From Microbulbifer mangrovi (GTDB lineage: Bacteria; Pseudomonadota; Gammaproteobacteria; Pseudomonadales; Cellvibrionaceae): DNA of 57,523 nt. The notes under the pieces were generated by a model. The model was not told the origin of the DNA and did no database searches. It saw only the letters and a list, made by a program, of their open reading frames with translations. How positions within the stretch are numbered: position 1 is the stretch's first letter; the number at the start of each line of letters is the position of its first letter. The translations under genes were made by a program, and so were the position numbers. The stretch is taken from NCBI RefSeq assembly GCF_002009015.1, contig NZ_LZDE01000338.1, forward strand, positions 1 to 57,523. The letters run 5' to 3'. Positions 56,401 to 57,523 of the stretch are shown here, one piece after another.

Positions 56401-57523
56401 GACGATCAATGATACTCAGGTGACTATTGATGTATCAGTCGTAGGTGATGATTTCGACCACATTGAGGTTTCTATAGACGGCCAATCACCCATTGACCTA
56501 TCCCCGTCAGCCGACACATATACATTCACAGGCGTCGACGCAGGCTCACGTACGATCACAGTGCAGCTTGTGAACGCAAATCACCAGTCCCTCGTGACCC
56601 CGAACGCCTCCGATTCGGCGACAATTACGGTCGAGAACAATGGTGTTCCACATGCTCCAGAAACCGAGAACGACATGGTGGCACTATCCATCGGTGAGAC
56701 CGTCACAATTATGGTCCTGGAGAATGACAGCGACGCCAATGACGACCTGGACATCAGTAGTGTCGAAATTCTGACCCAGCCCTCCCTTGGTAGCGTGAGC
56801 GTCGACACGCAGGGCGTGGTGACTTACACCCACGACCAGATAGCAATCGGCTCTGACAGTTTCACCTATCGGGTTTACGACCTGACAGGGCTGGCTTCGA
56901 ATGAGGCGACGGTCTCCGTGACAGTAACGGGTAACGGCCCGGCTGTATCCACGTCTGGCCTGGTACTGCGACTCGAGGCTGACGAGGGCGTTGCCTCTAC
57001 CGAGGGCACAGTCACACTCTGGCAGGACCTGTCCGGTCAGGGTAACGACCTGAATGAGGTATCTGGTGATCCACAACTGGAGCAAAACACGCTGAATGGC
57101 CATGCGGTAATCAGCTTCGACGGCAGCGAAGATGAGATGCGTCGCTCCGCAGACTTCAGTAACCTCCCGGCGGGGTCTGCGGACCGGACCGTGGTGATGG
57201 TCGCCAACTACCGTAGTGTCGGGTACGGGGGATTTGCTTATGGTAATAATGCCTGTGGCAATACATTCGGCCTCGGTGTTACCAATACCGGCAACCTGTT
57301 TGTTCAGCGTTGGTGCGCAGATTACAAAAGCGAAACACCGGGAACCGGCGCTGGCTGGATGATCCAGGCGGCCACCGTGTCCGGCAATACGATGACGCAC
57401 TACCTGAACGGAGACGTTATTGCCACTGGTGCGAACGGGTTCGATACACTAATCGACCGCATGGTGCTGGGAGCCGAGATTGATGGGACGCCGACGCTGG
57501 ATATGCAGGTGGCGGCGATCTAC
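53408..57523 (+). CDS. Secreted sugar-dehydrogenase-like multidomain protein (right end cut)
   Basis: An open frame of 1372 codons runs from ATG 53408 to the window edge without a stop. A signal peptide (GILFPLLLLSPAIATA, end near residue 37) is followed by a soluble glucose/sorbosone-dehydrogenase domain (about 40-390; CCHYGGGLQFGPDGKLYLTTGE and AYGLRNPYR), a six-blade propeller family that binds PQQ. Next are a PKD domain (about 392-478) and an Ig-like region. A LamG-like module (about 671-885), a cadherin-like module (about 894-975), an Ig-like part, a second cadherin-like module (about 1083-1170) and a second LamG-like module (from about 1177) follow. It is probably a surface carbohydrate-active protein. 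The C-terminus, which might carry a sorting signal, is not in the window. Confidence 0.8.
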   Translation, partial: MLFNRKLSLHGDPRTILVKLFKRTIGILFPLLLLSPAIATALPQGFQKELILSGVDQPVYLAQLPDSRMLLLSKVGTVYIFDPSSVPAQASVYLTLPDVDSASERGLTSIAVDPDFASSGSIYIFYSHAPSKRFRISRFTHQGNTADLASEQVIWQDNENVRDCCHYGGGLQFGPDGKLYLTTGEEFDGPQSQDLTRAGGKIIRINKDGSAPSDNPFADGPGGNLDEIWAYGLRNPYRAHWDLIKQRLYISEVGGNVQETAREDIHLGRAGANYGWPYCEGECTDETYDPPIFSYSHSGSTPSGGAVTAGTVYRGDLYPSLYNEVFFFADYAQGFIRYLSFNSQGDVTGDFGFASRDDGVIAPVHVILGEDGALYYVDYYLGSVSRITYSSGNQAPEISSLDVSPGSGPAPLTVTFSAVATDFEGDPLTYTWHLGNGTTVTGPSIQYTYEQNGSYSVYLEVSDGDRSVISSPTSIQVGFKPEITIDSPADGMLFRAGDTINFSGSAYDNDGILVDESFEWNIDFLHNAHTHPVLSGYNSANGQLEINTKGHDYHDATGYRLKLKVTDQDGLSSTSQVSIYPDKVDLNFVSVPAGLPVFIDGVQHTAPFVYDSVIDFNHVISVPMAHCVGDVAYEFVSWSNGQNSTYNLPVPDTDTTYEAVFQAVGSCGSFPTDGLVLSLSGDIGVQTTDGVVTDWLDQSGQGNHLTGTGTPILQQDALNEHDAVVFDGTSAAMMRIGDISGLPVASSNRTIIAVVNYFGVGMGGISYGDTGCGHTFGLVVDSAGDLLLQGWCNDFPSDSRASGSGWFTHSVVLEGNIYRHFVDGIEVDSGTYEFDTLANKIVIGSEIDGTPHVDMAVAGVYIYDRALSNFELGNAHGYINKTYFSVPDGVSPIAADDNASLVQGGNAILDVLANDSDSDSTLLPSSIDITRQPQFGSAVINYVDGTISYTHDGTANFQDSFDYTVSDDQYLVSNNATVNLVISEAQSSIEILSPSQGQTINDTQVTIDVSVVGDDFDHIEVSIDGQSPIDLSPSADTYTFTGVDAGSRTITVQLVNANHQSLVTPNASDSATITVENNGVPHAPETENDMVALSIGETVTIMVLENDSDANDDLDISSVEILTQPSLGSVSVDTQGVVTYTHDQIAIGSDSFTYRVYDLTGLASNEATVSVTVTGNGPAVSTSGLVLRLEADEGVASTEGTVTLWQDLSGQGNDLNEVSGDPQLEQNTLNGHAVISFDGSEDEMRRSADFSNLPAGSADRTVVMVANYRSVGYGGFAYGNNACGNTFGLGVTNTGNLFVQRWCADYKSETPGTGAGWMIQAATVSGNTMTHYLNGDVIATGANGFDTLIDRMVLGAEIDGTPTLDMQVAAIY

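Overview
The window is a piece of a gammaproteobacterial chromosome. Protein sequences and gene content (class Ia nrdAB with a twin ATP-cone NrdA, a Bfd/Bfr pair, SixA, an exosortase with a VPLPA-CTERM substrate, secreted carbohydrate-active proteins) point to a marine polysaccharide-degrading member of the Cellvibrionales, Microbulbifer-like. This placement is an inference from gene content only.

Left part (1-21.4 kb): GC-rich core genes. These are prmB, folE with a tautomerase gene, an alpha/beta hydrolase, sixA, a tandem pair of DUF4389 membrane proteins, gpsA, htpG behind a good sigma-32 promoter, and a secreted beta-lactamase-fold serine hydrolase. A redox/iron cluster follows (2-Cys peroxiredoxin, bfd, a DUF2254 membrane protein, bfr, grxD), then argD-argF and nrdA-nrdB. 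The nrd genes have a long upstream region with a perfect DnaA box and NrdR-type palindromes.

Middle part (21.4-37.4 kb): accessory genes. An AT-rich cassette holds a two-TM protein of unknown function, a NYN/OST-HTH RNase-like protein and a zinc-ribbon membrane protein. Next come a methyltransferase, a Sel1-repeat protein, a decayed Imm11/DUF1629-like gene, a YugP-type metallopeptidase, two hydrolases, a YcxB-like protein, a Gfo/Idh oxidoreductase, an unusual thioredoxin-fold lipoprotein, an SGNH hydrolase, an S41 peptidase, a LysR regulator opposite a DoxX gene, and a glutathionyl-hydroquinone reductase. A 54-nt near-copy of the 3' end of the YugP gene lies 3.1 kb downstream of it.

Right part (37.4-57.5 kb): a lower-GC exosortase/exopolysaccharide locus. 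One minus-strand set encodes a PEP-CTERM-locus ATPase, a TPR lipoprotein (PrsT type), an XrtD-type exosortase fused to EpsI, a VPLPA-CTERM substrate, the initiating sugar transferase and the LuxR-type regulator EpsA. The plus-strand set encodes a periplasmic export protein, an outer-membrane barrel, a Wzz-type chain-length protein, a BY-kinase and a lipoprotein with two discoidin-like modules and a beta-helix (lyase-like) domain. A giant secreted sugar-dehydrogenase-like multidomain protein runs off the right edge.

The strongest novel signal is a shared 16-nt palindrome, CCC-N4-GGGCCA with flanking conservation. It lies upstream of three transcription units in this locus (the VPLPA-CTERM gene, the export operon and the giant dehydrogenase). 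In each case it is centred about 43-45 nt before a predicted start point, the class II position typical of LuxR-type activators. The natural candidate regulator is the EpsA encoded between them.
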